A stretch of 64,000 nucleotides of DNA from NCBI RefSeq assembly GCF_020360975.1, contig NW_025408682.1, positions 124,001 through 188,000 of the forward strand, read 5' to 3'. Under the pieces are notes generated by a model. It was not told the DNA's origin and did not search any database. It saw only the letters and a program-made list of their open reading frames with translations. The position numbers and the translations under genes are program-made. Positions within the stretch are counted from its first letter, which is position 1, and each line of letters opens with the position of its first letter. The DNA is from Hirsutella rhossiliensis. Lineage: Eukaryota; Ascomycota; Sordariomycetes; Hypocreales; Ophiocordycipitaceae. This document shows positions 48,199 to 60,394 of the stretch, one piece after another.

Positions 48199-49006
48199 AC
48201 TATAGCTTACTATTACTATATATAGGGTCCTTAGATCTTATTATATTATACTAGTCTATAGCCTTTTTATAGATAGTATACCTTGTTTTTTACTTAGTTA
48301 TTATTCGCTTTATTTAGGTATTCTTTTTTAATTTATTATTAATATTAATTCTTTATATTTTCGTCGCGTAGTATTATATTAGGGCTTAAGAAACTAATTT
48401 CTTATAGCTAATCGAAGATTTCTTATTTCTTAACATTATATTATTTATATTATACTATTTTATAGTTAATTATATACTATATAATATAATTTTATTTGTT
48501 TTTATACTAAAGGTTAAGTTTTCGTTTTATATCTTTTTATTTTATATATAGTATTTCTATATTAATTCTTCCTTAGTTAAATATAGCTTATAGCCTTTAT
48601 ATATATTACTAGTAGTCTTTTAATATACTATTATATTATTTATACTATACTTATACTTTTTTATATTTATAAACTCTATAGTTTAAGTATATATACTTAT
48701 TATAATCTTCTTCGTTATATTTAATTTATTATATAAGTCTTTAAAAGATTAATAGTTTAAATACCTTAAAGTAAGTAGCGTTATACTATTCTTTTATTTT
48801 AGCGTATTTATAGATTTTATATATCTTTAAAAGATATATTATTAATAAACTATAATTATCGCGGTATTTAAGTAGTATACTATAATTAGGTTCTAATAAT
48901 ATAACTTAGTCGTTTAGGTAGCGTTAATTAATTTTCTAGTAGTTTAGTTTTATACTTAGGTAGGGTTTCGAAAGTACTTATCCTTTAAACCTAACTAAGA
49001 AGGCAT
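48199..49006 (-). pseudogene. E2 gag fragment
   Basis: Collinear with 22568-23391 of E1. The ATG at 49006 is preserved and opens M-P-S-x-L-G-L-K-D-K-Y-F-R-N-P-T, a typical Gypsy Gag beginning; E1 differs by RIP-type changes. A zinc-knuckle-like segment (G-Y-R-L-V-x-Y) is near 48270. Upstream, the single ATTAT at 49010-49014 is the empty site for copy B. Confidence 0.8.
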
Positions 49007-49014
49007 CGTATTAT

Positions 49015-49099
49015 ACCTTTATCTAAAAGTATATTATATAATCTAAGTAAATATATAATATCTATAAAATATACTTATAGTACTTATAAGTATTATAAG
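49015..49099 (-). other. E2 leader fragment
   Basis: Untranslated sequence upstream of the E2 gag. Only the first 17 bases are shared with E1, which is truncated there. It is interrupted by Gypsy G after ATAAG. Confidence 0.55.
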
Positions 49100-49347
49100 C
49101 TATACTTATAAAAGGCTAAGGTTATACTATAGCGACCGTACTAAAGTCGGGCCGAAGTAGACCTATATATAGGTAGAGCTCGACCTAAACTTAGGCCGAA
49201 TAGCACCCGAATATAGGTCGAGCTAGGAACTAAGGAAGATAGATAACCGTCGCGACTAGGATAGAGTTTTCCTCCTTTCTCCTTAGCTTTAGATAAATAA
49301 TTATTCGGCCCTATACTACTATACTAAGTATACGCCGGCCCCTAATA
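49100..49347 (+). repeat. G 5' LTR
   Basis: 248 bp starting CTATACTTATAAAAGGC and ending CGGCCCCTAATA. It keeps CpG sites (GTCGGGCCGAAG, GAGCTCGACC) that read TA in the 3' LTR, so the two LTRs are unequally mutated. Confidence 0.88.
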
Positions 49348-49599
49348 TATCTAAAGCTCCTTTTAAATAAGGCTATAAAGCCTAAAGAGAGATCGGACTA
49401 AAAGGATATAATATAGATATCCTAACGACCTAAAGGAGGGAGAATAGGCCTAAGGACGGTAGGGAGTAGTAATAGGAGGGCTAGACGCCCGGCTAACGAT
49501 AGAGTAAGCGATACTCTCGCTATAGGTAGGAGAGATAGAGATAAGGCATTAGGTAATATAGAGCTAACTATAGATATAGGAACTAATCGGCTAGATTAA

Positions 49600-52500
49600 G
49601 AGGATATACTAAAGGATAGATAAACCGATATAGATAGGTACGTAGGAGGGGGCTAGGGGCGGAGTAAGTAGTTTAATGCCGCCCTTAAGGGTGACGGGGG
49701 GGGCAGCGACGCCTACGACTAAAGGGGAGGTAGTAAGGAAGAATAGCTATAGGAAGCCTCTCCTAAGCCTAGGAAAATTCGACGGATAACGATAGCACTA
49801 TACCCTATAAGCACGATATATATAAGAGAAGTACGAGATCGATAAAGAATTCTTCTTAAGCTTAAAGGAAATCTTCTACCTTATCTATAATTACTTAGAC
49901 GCTAGGCTATAATAAACGGTCGCTATATACTATAGAATAGGGGTAAAGAGGGGCTATAATTAAAAGGGATTCCTAAAGTACCTCGACTCGATCTACCTAA
50001 ACGTAGATATCTAGTTATACATAGTAGCGGCGATCTAGATAATAAAATAAGGGGAAAGTTAAACGTTTATAGCGTTCCTCTTAAAGTTTAAGTAGAGACT
50101 CTTTAAGGCTAGGGGCAGGTCCTAGCTATATAACGTTTAGATCGTCTTCCTAGAAGGGGCTCTAAGAATCTAGCTCTATAAGGCGTTAGCTATAGTCGAC
50201 CTCCCTATATTAAGCTTCGCTACCTATACTAATCGGGTAGCGTAAATAGTAGCTAAGCTAGAGAGGGTCTAGTAAATAAGATAACCCCCCTTAAACTAAA
50301 GGAGACTAGCGGATATATACCCCTAAGAAAAGAAAGATAAAGATAGGGATACCTTAATAACCGGTATTAACGCCCTAGATAGATAAAAGGAGGGGTAGAG
50401 GTAGCTAGAGAACTAGATATACTTTAACTATAGAGTTAAAGGATATATCGCGCTCTATTATAAGAAGAGGAGATAGGAACCTTAAAGGGCGGGCGTAATA
50501 AAGAAAGAGAGGGACGCTAAGGATAATAATAACTTAGAAAAAGGGGAACCCTAGTATAAAGTTAGGCGCTAAGGGTAAAAGAGAAATAGTAAGAAGCTTA
50601 GAAGTTAACGAGGGACTATCTTATACTAAGCTTAGTAACGCTAAGGGTAAGTATTAATAGGAAGAAGGGACTTAACGCGCTTATAGATACCGGCTATAAT
50701 TACTATACTATAGTAAGCGAGAGGGTAGTAAAGAAGCTATAAATGCCTCTCGCTAATAAGAGGAGAAGATAACTAAGGCCGTTCTTAAAAGATACTCTAG
50801 CCTTATAAATAAAAGGAATTATAGTATTTAAGATAGATATTAACGGCTATATAAAGTAGACCTTTATATATATAGTCCCTAGGCTAAGCTATAACGTATT
50901 CTTAGAAAGGCTATAAATAAAAAAGAACTAAGTAATATATAACGTAGTAAGGGATCGGATTTAATATAGTAAGGCTAAGATTTAGATTAGCCTATAAAGA
51001 TCGGAAGTAATAAGGAGGGTAGAATAGATCTAAGGGGCAAAGATCGTTAGTACGGTAGTATTTATAGCGGAATATTAAAGGGAAAGGGCGGTAAGGGACG
51101 ATAAGGGAAGGTAGAGGATAGTCGATATCTAGGCGATTATAATAAAGGACGTAGAGAGAGTACTCTAGCTAAAGATAGCGGTAGACCTAGTAGACTATAT
51201 CCTAAAGTAGGCGCTAGATATATACCTAGACCTCTTTATACTAAAGAAGGCTTTAGAGATACCCCTATATAGGCTAGGAGTAGACTATAAGATTAACCTA
51301 ATACTAGATAAAGATAGGGTAGAGCCCCCCTTACTATAAGGACCCCTCTATAATATATTAAGGGAGGAACTCTTAGTACTAAGGAAGACCCTAAGAGAGC
51401 TAATAAAGGTAAACTTAATCCGCCTAAGTAGCTCCTTAGCCGCGGCCCTAGTACTCTTTACTTAAAGGTTAGATAGTCGCTTATAATTTTACTATAACTA
51501 TTAAGCCCTAAACGCGATTATAAAAAAGGATAGGTACGCGCTACCCTTAATTATAGAGATACTATAAATACTTATAAAGGTAAAGTAGTTTATAAAGCTT
51601 AATATTATAGCGGTATTTTATAAGATCTAAATAGTAAAGGGCTATAAGTTTAAGATAGCCTTTTAAATAAGGTTCGGATTATTTAAGTAGTAGGTATACC
51701 TATTTAGCTTAATAAGGACGCTAGCTACCTTTTAATAATATATTAATAAGGTACTAAGGGAGTACCTATATAAGTTCGTTACGGTATATATAGACGATAT
51801 CTTAATTTACTTATTAGGGTCTCTCTAAGGCTACTAAGAGAAGGTAGTAAGGGTACTTTAAAAGCTATAAAAGGCAGGCTTAATATTAGACCTAAGGAAG
51901 TACGACTTTATAATAAAGGAGGTTAAGTACCTAGGCTTTATTATATAGGTAGGGGGTAAGGTTTAATATAACTTAAAGAAGATCTAGGTAATATAGATAT
52001 AGCGGGCACCCTAGAATATAAAAGGAGTCCGGAGCTTCCTTAGCTTCGCGAACTACTACTAGGCCTTTATACTACTCTACGTAGAGGTATTAGTATACTT
52101 AGACGGCCTTTATAAAAAGGGCGCGATCTTTAAGTAAATAGATAAGTACTAAGTAGCGTTTAAGTTTATTTAAAACGCCTTTTATAACGCTCTAGTACTA
52201 TAACTCTATAACTTAGAGAGAGAAATATACTTAAAGGCGGACTATTCTAAATACGCGATAGGGAGGGCACTAATATAAGTAGGGCTAGATAGTATATAAT
52301 ACTTAGTAGGATTCTTTTTAAAGAGACTAAACCTAGTAAAGTATAACTACTTAATCTACGATAAGGAGATACTTATAATTATATAGTGCTTAGACTTCTA
52401 AGAAGTAAAACTCTAAAATATACCTACTTTTATAGTACTAACCGACTATAATAACCTAAGGTACTTTATAATAAAGAAGAAGTTAAATAAGAGATAAAGC

Positions 52501-54300
52501 TAATAAGTAATAGAGCTTATATCTTATAACTTTATACTAGAGTTCTAGCTAGGGAGGCTAGCGGCGGTGCCTAACGCGCTATCTCGCTAGGAGTAAGATC
52601 GGCTAGCGGGCGAAACGGATAAAAGGGAGATAGTATAGGTAGTCTAGATAATTTTAGAGACCGTATACCTATAAGGCCGCCTAGTCCCCGCTAGGGGCTA
52701 ATACGCCGACTTACTAAGACGCTTAGCCCGAGATAAGGCGGTAGTAGTAGCGCTATAGGTAGGTAGAAAAGGGGTAGGCGCGATAGTATATATTAGCGGA
52801 GCGGGGGGGCCTATTAAACGACCTAAGGAGGAGGCGAATAAGGGCGATAACCGACTAAAACTTAACCTAAACTTAGGCTAAAATATACCCTAGGAATAGG
52901 CTAACCTTATACCGGTATTTAACGACTAAGAGCTATAAAAGAAATAGATAGAGGCGTTAAGGAAAGATAAGGAATACTAGGCGGTGTTTTAAGTAGTATA
53001 TAAAGGGGAGAGATCGCTAGCACCGAAATAGTAATTAAAGGTATAGCTAAGCGAATATATAATCGACGTTAGGAGACGGTTATACTTTTAAGAGAGGCTA
53101 TAAGTACTAGGGAAACTAAAGTATAATAAAGGAGAGAGGGCTAAGGAATAAGATATACTTTAGGTATAGATAGCTTAACGGACGTATAACTTAACGGCGG
53201 TAGGATACTTAGGGAGAGAGGGGACCCTAGTAATACTAGCCTAAGAATTCTTCTAGCCTAGCTAGTTAGTAACGATAAGGCGACTCGTTGCGAACTACGG
53301 ACTATATAAGAGGGGGTATATATAAAAGTAACTTTAAAAGGGACTCTTAAAGCCCTTACTACCGCCGTCCTAACTATTTATATACCTATTAATAGACTTT
53401 ATAGTTAAACTACCGCTAACTAAGATAAAAGGCGCGAAGTACCTTTAGGTAATTATAGACCGGCTAATAAAAGCGGTAATACTTAAAGCGATGCCGACGA
53501 TAAGGGTAGTAGTATACGCGACGAGGTTCCTTTAAGCTTACTTTTACTTTTATAGGATACTAAGGTCGATTATATTAAATAAAGGGATAAACTAAATAAG
53601 AAGCTTTTAAAGGGAGTTCTATAAATAAATAAAAGTATAGAGGAAGTTAAGTTTAGTATACTACCTATAGATAAATAGGTTAACTAAGCGCGCGAACTAA
53701 AAAGTATAAGCGTACCTTTAAGTATATATTTACTATAGCTAGGACGACTAAGGAGCATAGCTATTATATATATAAGCTATACTAAATAACCGCGTAGCGT
53801 TAATAATAAGCGTAAGCCTATTCTTTACGATATATAAATATAATATCGAGCCGGTCTAAATAGCGAGGGAGAAGGGGCCGCTAGCGCTAAAAGTAAGGGG
53901 GGCGAGGGAGCTCGCTTAAAGGATAAGAGAGGTAACTAACTTCTTATAAACTACTATTATTATAGCGTAAGTAAGATAAAAGGAGATAGTAAACTAAAGG
54001 AGAGCCTTAATAGAGAGGTTTAAAGTAAGCGATAAGGTATAGGTAAATATAGCTAAATATATAACTAACTAGCTATATAAGAAGCTCGACTAGCTATACT
54101 AGAAGTATACTATAATAAAGGTAGTAAGCCTATATATAGTAAAGCTTAATATATTAAAGAGGGTATATAAGAGGCTCTATATAGAATTTCTCTACTAAGT
54201 AGTAGAGAACTTATTACTTAGATAGGTAGTCGACGACTATTAACCGCTACCGGTAATTAAGGAGGATAACGAGCTTAAGTATATCGTTAAAGAGATCTAG
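49600..54300 (+). pseudogene. G gag-pol pseudogene
   Basis: Gypsy polyprotein on the plus strand. A Gag region ends in a zinc knuckle at 50420-50458, now Y-F-N-Y-R-V-K-G-Y-I-A-L-Y, i.e. every Cys and the His replaced by Tyr. Protease: A-L-I-D-T-G at 50677-50694, intact. Reverse transcriptase: A-L-N-A-I-I-K-K-D-R-Y-A-L-P-L-I, then V-Y-I-D-D-I-L-I-Y at 51784 with both Asp intact. RNase H: K-A-D-Y-S-K-Y-A-I-G near 52237. Integrase: first Asp at 53394, second changed to Asn at 53578, Glu changed to Lys at 53686; the 36-codon spacing fits the D-D-35-E class. A C-terminal region with K-L-D and Y-T-I-I-K-V-V follows. Stops are RIP-type. Confidence 0.9.
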
Positions 54301-55705
54301 TAAGCGCGGTAGAAGTAAAGGGGAAGGGGCAGATAGCGATAGGTACTCGTAAAATAGTAAGGGTATATAAACCTATTATAGCACCCGCTAAATAACTTCT
54401 AAGAGATAGAAGCCTTAGAGGGATTTAAGAGATAGTAGGGAAATATAAGGGAGAATAATAAAGGAGGGGCGAGAGAAAGGGATAAAGAGGAGGGTAGAAG
54501 ATAAGGAAAGGGAAATAAAGGATAAAAGGGGGAGAAAGAGAAAGAGGTAGGAGATAAGGAACGCTCGTTAAAGAACAAGGAAAAGATAGAGAAGAACTAT
54601 AGTACTAAAGGGAAACGATAGGGGATAGATAAGGGATAGATATAAAACGGATAGCGATAGAGGATAGATAAGGATAAAGATAAGGGTAGGATATAATAAG
54701 ATAAGATATAGATATAGTAGGACGTACTAAGGACACCGACTTAATTTTAACTAACTATAGACGCCCCTTAACTACCGCTTAATTACTTTAAGATATTAAG
54801 GTATATCTAGGCCTAGCGCGTAGATATAGTAGCGCGGGTAAGCTTAGTATACTAAAACGATAGTTAGAGATAAATAGTAAGATAAGGTTAAAGGAGGAAG
54901 GGAGTATATATATAAAGGTCGCTCTAATAGTCGTCGAACGTTCTTTAAAATATATAGTCCTAGAGGGCGTTAGTAGCGGCGATTATATCCTTAGTATACT
55001 ACTATTATATTAGTATCTTATTAAATAAAGTTAAGGGAGAGTAATAAATAAGAAGGTAGCGTAATCCGGTATAGGCGTAAGTAAAGTAGTTATAAGTATA
55101 TAGCGACGCTTAATTCTAATAGGTACTATACTATATCTCGACGCTCGGCGACGTTATTCGGCCTATATAAGCGAGATAGGGTAGCCGCTATATAGTAATA
55201 CTATAGGTCGCGCTATACTTACTAAGAGATATAAGCGGACGCGTTAACTAGCGTAAAAGCAATAGAGTATAGTCGCCTAGCGTACTAGGAGGCGGGGTGC
55301 CGCTACGCGGAGTAAAGAAGCTAGCGAGCGTATAAGGGCCTATAGTAGTTATAATATAGCGCGGCGCGGCGATAGAAGTTAGGTAAAGTAAGGGCGCGTA
55401 CGTAGAGGGAGTAAAGCTTAAAGAAGGAAAAAGAAAGGAAAATAGAGAGGGGATAAAAGAAGGGTATTTATACGCGGCGGAGTATACGTATAGTTAGTAA
55501 GGTATAGGGGTATATACGCGGAGGAGGGAAGGAGAGGGTAGAACGGGCGTATAAAAGGGCGGGGTATAGAGGGATAGGGCGAGCGTAAGGCGAAAGGAAG
55601 CAACCGTATACGCTAAGAAAAAAGGGATAGCGATAATAGAAAGGTAGTAAGAGAGGAACGGAAGCACTACTAATAAGAAGGGGAGAGTAGGGGTAGTATT
55701 ATAGG
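54301..55705 (+). other. G 3' region with a long purine-rich tract
   Basis: Non-coding 3' part of G. From about 54410 to 54700 the plus strand is almost entirely A and G, and a second purine-rich stretch runs 55410-55700 up to the LTR, where a polypurine primer is expected. The only open frame here is the antisense of that tract and is an artefact of composition. The middle part (54720-55400) has no recognisable coding. Confidence 0.5.
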
Positions 55706-55706
55706 C

Positions 55707-55953
55707 TATGCCTATAAAAGGCTAAGGTTATACTATAGCGACTATACTAAAGTTAGGCCGAAGTAAACCTATATATAGGTAGAGCTTAACCTAAACTTAA
55801 GCTAAATAGTACTTAAATATAGGTTAAGCTAAGGACTAAAGAAGACGGATAACTATTACGACTAAGATAGAGTTTTCCTTCTTTCTCCTTAGCTTTAAAT
55901 AAATAATTATTCGGCCTTATACTACTATACTAAGTATATACTAGCCCTTAATA
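55707..55953 (+). repeat. G 3' LTR
   Basis: 247 bp, collinear with the 5' LTR; TATGCC at its start keeps a TG lost in the 5' copy, while most internal CpG sites are lost here. Confidence 0.88.
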
Positions 55954-57149
55954 ATAAGTAAGTAGTATTTATAGATTATTTTAAAATTCTCCTTATAGTT
56001 ATTATTCTTATTATAAAGCTATAAAGGTATTAACTATAGTAATAGCTATAGTATAGTCTCCTTTATATAGTATTAGTTTATATTAAATTAATATAGCTTA
56101 TTAGTTTTCTATAAAAATTAAAGGTATTTATTAGGTTTTATTATTATTAAGATTATACTAAGGACCTAGCTAAAGGTATCTAAAACTTTAATATTAAATA
56201 AAAGGGAAAAACTAAAGTACTTAAAGGAAAACCCTACCCTCTTTTAGTATAGGTCCGCCTTAAACGAGGTTATAGTAGTAGTATATAGGAAATTTACGCT
56301 AGCTACTATAGGCTCCTCCTACGATATTATATCTCGGCGCGGGCCCTCTTAGGCTATAGCCGCTACTATCCTAAATAGCCGCGGCCTAAGCTCGCTAGCC
56401 CGGGCCTAGGGTTATAGGTAGTAGTCTCTCTCTAGGGGCCTAACTCGCGGGCGCCTCTATTTACTATAGCTCCCGCGTTATAGCCGTATAGCCGCGGTCG
56501 CGTTAGCTTATCTATCCGTTAGTTAGTAAGGCAGGTAATATCTAGTTACTAGGCTAGGCGCTAGTATAGGTCGCTCTTAGGTAGGGCTAGCTAATCGAAA
56601 ATTCGGTTAGCCGGCTCCGCTAATAGTAAATCGGTTCCTATCTAGCTACGCGACTTCCCGATTAAGGGCGCGGCGGCCTATATTTACCCTCTATCTTATA
56701 GTTACTAATTACGCGCGCCCGGCTCGCGCTTATATATACCTGCCCTCCCCCCTTAGTTCTATATATGCCTCCTCCTATCCCTTTATTATCTATCTCTTTT
56801 ATAGGCCTAACTACTACCTTGCCCGCCTTATTTCTATAACTCTAGGTCTCCTTAATACCGTATTTAGTTCGCTCGTTATCGCGTTATAATATCTAACTAG
56901 GAAGCCGACTTAGGTAGTAGTAGCTCGCCTCCTTTAAAACCCCCTCCTTATAAGAAAGTCGCTATAGTAGCGGGATCGGAGCGCTCTATCCTATATTTTA
57001 TATATATTAAGCGTCTTACTAGTAAGCTTACCTATAAGTCCTTCGCTAGCTATTAAAACTAGTCTTATATATATTAATCCTAGCTTTATCCTAGGTCGGT
57101 CTTACTTTTAGTAATTTTACTAACTTTAATAGCTATAAAGGCTAAAGTA
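55954..57149. other. Region between G and coding remnant H
   Basis: The first part is AT-rich and presumably E2 leader. From about 56260 the base composition becomes clearly richer in G and C, with CpG retained (for example GCCGCGGCC-type runs near 56370), which suggests a separately acquired insertion. No domain and no clear left boundary were found. Confidence 0.35.
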
Positions 57150-58140
57150 TATATTGCTTACGCTAACTTTAACTAGTCTTATTACTAAGTAAGTAACCCC
57201 TTCCCGCTATAGTACTATCTAAGTTTAATACTAATCTATATTCTAGATTACCTTTAAAGGTAAGGAGGCCGCTAGTACCCTTTACTAAGTATAGTCCGAG
57301 GTCGATAGCCCTTCCCTTATTAAGGGTTTAGTATAAGAGCGCTTTTATTATATTACTTTAAAAACTTATATTCGCGCTAGTTAAAAGGCCCTTACCGCTA
57401 AGGGTAAGGGCGCGTTAAGCTAGTCCGCCCCTAGTCTAGCTATAGTCGCTAAGAATATAAAGACGCTCGCGTTAGCTTTTACTTATTTTATAGATAATAC
57501 CTACTATATATATAAGTCTTTAAAGAAGTACTTAAGTAAGTTTAGCGACGCTATTAAGACCCTAGCTTAGGTTAGGCCTAAGTTACTCTTAATTACCTAG
57601 AAGACTCTTATAGCGGTTAACGATCTTACTAACTATTTCTATCCTATTACTAATAACGGCCTTAACGCGGAGGATAGCGGCTTTAATCTTACTAGTCTTA
57701 CTAGGCCCGTTCTAGCCTTAGTCCCTATCGATAAGGGAAAGGGCAAAGGTAAGGGCAAGGTAGTAGCCGCGTTTAAGGCCCTATCTAAGGCTAAGGCTAA
57801 GGTATTTATGCCCGCGGCCGTCGCGGAGCCGGCTTAGGAGCTAACCGCGTCTCCCTCCGACGCCGAGCTATAGCCCGGCAGTTCTCCTAGCGCTAAGCCC
57901 GCCCTAAAGCGTCCCCGTCTTACGTCGCCTACCGATCCTACTAACGCTCCTAACTTTATTTAGTAGCGTCTTTATAGCCGTCGTAGTTTAGTCCTAGCTA
58001 AGATCGTTACTAGTCTTAACCTCGATTAGATCTATAGTTATAATATAGGCCGTAGCGAACGCCTCTATACCGCCGCCGGTATAGGTCTTGCCTTAGTATA
58101 GACCCCGGTCGTTACTTTATCTTATAAGCTAGCTATCTAG
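57150..58140 (+). pseudogene. Unidentified coding remnant H
   Basis: A plus-strand frame of about 330 codons with roughly 18 scattered stops, nearly all TAG. It reads S-L-K-K-Y-L-S-K-F-S-D-A-I-K-T-L-A, then N-D-L-T-N-Y-F-Y-P-I-T-N-N-G, then a Lys/Gly run K-G-K-G-K-G-K-G-K at about 57737-57763, then a Ala/Pro/Ser-rich linker and R-S-E-R-L-Y-T-A-A-G-I-G. Codon regularity and CpG retention exceed the surroundings. I recognise no family. A retroelement Gag-like protein or a duplicated host gene hit once or twice by RIP are both conceivable. It lies within the 5' part of E2. Confidence 0.45.
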
Positions 58141-59876
58141 GCTAGCTCTAGTTTAGGTTTAGGGTTAGGTCCGTTTAGTTATTATTAGGGTTCTTATAGC
58201 GGTAGTAGTCCCTATACTCCTCGGAAGCCTTAGGTTACTCCCTCCTATACTCTGCGTACTACCCTAGGGGGGTCTCGTTATTCCCGCCGTAATAACGAGG
58301 TAGACGTTACTACTAACGAGCTAGGCTAGGGTCGTAGTTTAAGGGGGGCTAGTTATCGGCTCTATCTTAGTTCGGTTTTAAGTTAGGTCTTATTTAGTTA
58401 CGGTCTTTCGGTAGTAGGTCTTATTCTATAGCTATTAAGGTCGGTTTAATTAGGTTATATTAGTTCTATTCGGTCTATAGTTTAATCGGCGAGGTTTACG
58501 CTTAGTTTAGGTCTAGTTCGGTTAAAGCTATAGTCCTATAATCGTAAGTCCTCTCCCTTTCTAGGTTGCCCTAGTAAGGGAAGTAGTTAGCTAGGGTAGT
58601 CTTAGTCGGGGCCGCTCTATCCTTAGCGCGACCCTGGTTTTATTATCCGGTATATCTATATATAGCCTTTAAGCTAGGTCGAACTAGCGGAGCCTACCTA
58701 AGTAAAGGAACTATTACGCTAGCGGCGCTACTATCCTTTTCCCTTAAAGGCCCGCTCTTACGTTACCTATATCCTAGGCCTATATTAAGAGGGACTCCCT
58801 CGCCTTTACTATTAATAAATAGTCGATTATTATATAGTAGATAGTATCTTATCTTTATCCGTAGGTATATATTAGCGAAACTACGCTAGGGACCTATCGG
58901 TTAAAGAGGAAGTCGTTAAGCCCGATCTTTCCTATATATATCTAAGTAATTACTATACTAATATACTTAGGGAGGCCCTTATAATAGTCTAGTATTATCG
59001 CTTTATCGAACTAAGGTAAGAAGTCGGCGGGGTAGAAAGTAGTCTAGTATTATTAGATCGCGTCTTTCCTAGCGTTCTATTAGGCGGCCTATTCCTTATT
59101 TAGCCTTTTAAGCGACTTAGCTTTATCTAGGAGGTCGTTCGTTCCTATCTAGCTCTAGACCCCCCTTATCTCCTTTATAAGGGGGGGTCTACCTAGAGGT
59201 AGTGCGGCCGGGGGTCTGCCCTCTCTCTAGCGTCGCCTCCTTTTAAGTATACCCGCGACCGCGTTAAACGTGCGTTAGATTTAGCCTAGGAGCCCTAAGT
59301 CCTCTAGCCTCTAGAGGGTATCCGTTATTCTTTAGTTTAAGTAGAGGTCGATTAAGGGCACCTACGCCTCCGCTTCGACTTAGTAAACTAGGGTCGCGCG
59401 GTAGGCACCCGTTACTACCTAGGGGTAGGCTAACTAGTCCCGGGTAAGGTCCCGCGCGATTCCGCGTAGTTTCCCCCTTACGGGCGTTATCTTATAGAAT
59501 ATAACTATAGCGTAGGAGATTAGGGACCGGATTACCTTACTATAGACTTCCCTAGCGCGTAGTAAGGTATAGCCCTACGTAGACGCCGCGAGCCCGGTTA
59601 GGGCTATAGTCTAGCGCTTTAACTTTACTTAGAGTTATTTTAAGTGCGCCTTCTAGCATAGTTTCCGGTATACCTAAACCCTTAGTAGGCGGGCCTCTTA
59701 GACCGGGGTTACCACGTTAGCCCTAAGGTAGACCGGCGTCGTTATCGCTTATCTCCTTTATATAAAGTATAGTAATTCGCTCTTCGACGGTTCGAAAGTA
59801 ACCGCGAACTCGGTCGCTTATTCCGCGTATACCCTCTAGGCTTCCTCTAGGCTATATAGGTATATTAATAATTACG
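58141..59876. other. GC-richer sequence after H, no identified gene
   Basis: Stop-poor runs continue on the plus strand in changing frames (for example around 58660-58800), with Ser, Leu and Gly-rich translations, but no domain could be named. A short TTTAGGTTTAGGGTTAGG at about 58154 resembles telomeric repeats by chance. Confidence 0.35.
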
Positions 59877-59895
59877 ATATTACTTAAAGTAATAT
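59877..59895. other. 19-bp palindrome near the E2 5' LTR
   Basis: ATATTACTTAAAGTAATAT is a perfect inverted repeat around a central A, about 30 bp from the LTR. It may mark the end of an insertion; no partner was seen. Confidence 0.4.
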
Positions 59896-59924
59896 AGTAT
59901 TATACTAAATAAGAGCTTTTAATA

Positions 59925-60394
59925 TATAATAACTAGTATTATTCTTAAGGGATAAACCTATTAAGGGGTTTATATTAATAGATATAATAAGGCGTAGTCT
60001 AAGTAATAATAAGTATATTACGTTAATAATAGGTTAAAGGTTATAGACTATAGACTATAACTAAGTAATTAAAATTAAAGATAGAATTATAATAAAGATT
60101 TATATTAAAAGCTAGAGAGCTATCTATTTAAAGGAGTAAAAGTAGGTAGCTATATATACCTATAAAAACTATCCTTAGATTACTATCCTAGCTATAATCC
60201 CTTTTATAGCTTACTATAGCTTACTTATAAGCTATACTCCTAAGTAGTAATCTATTTATATAAAGCGTACTTAGCTTATATACGCTCTAGGTAAGCTAAG
60301 CCTAAGTAACTTCTTATCCTAACTATTATTCTAAGCTGCCTTATTATATAAACGTAGCCGGCTCTCTTATAGCCCGCTAATTATAGTTATAATA
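59925..60394 (-). repeat. E2 5' LTR
   Basis: 470 bp, collinear with the left LTR of E2 and followed by GTATA. Its primer site on the minus strand (starting TTAAAAGCTC) could not be matched to a tRNA by eye. Confidence 0.9.

Larger units (their letters stand above)
49100..55953 (+). mobile_element. Gypsy element G, full length
   Basis: 6.85-kb plus-strand Ty3/Gypsy element between two 247-248-bp LTRs. ATAAG stands before the left LTR (49095-49099) and after the right one (55954-55958) and is the likely target duplication, with one base of boundary uncertainty. It is inserted in the E2 leader. Preserved CpG sites show lighter RIP than in E1, but no domain is intact. Confidence 0.88.
33659..60394 (-). 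mobile_element. Gypsy element E2 with nested insertions (26.7 kb)
   Basis: Two copies of the E LTR in the same orientation (33659-34138 and 59925-60394) enclose this block, and GTATA flanks it on both sides. The element's own sequence is left at 33659-35339, 41645-41933, 48199-49099 and, at least, the ends of 55954-59924. The rest is Copia C, Copia D, Gypsy G and the unidentified remnant H. About 3 kb of E coding sequence (reverse transcriptase to integrase core, equal to 19207-22285 of E1) is missing at the place where Copia C sits. Confidence 0.85.

Noticed and set aside
55418..55603. 61-codon minus-strand frame rich in Pro, Leu and Tyr
   Set aside because: It is the complement of the purine tract before the G 3' LTR and reflects composition.
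58150..58172. Telomere-like TTTAGGTTTAGGGTTAGG
   Set aside because: Only three imperfect units within coding-like sequence; no array.
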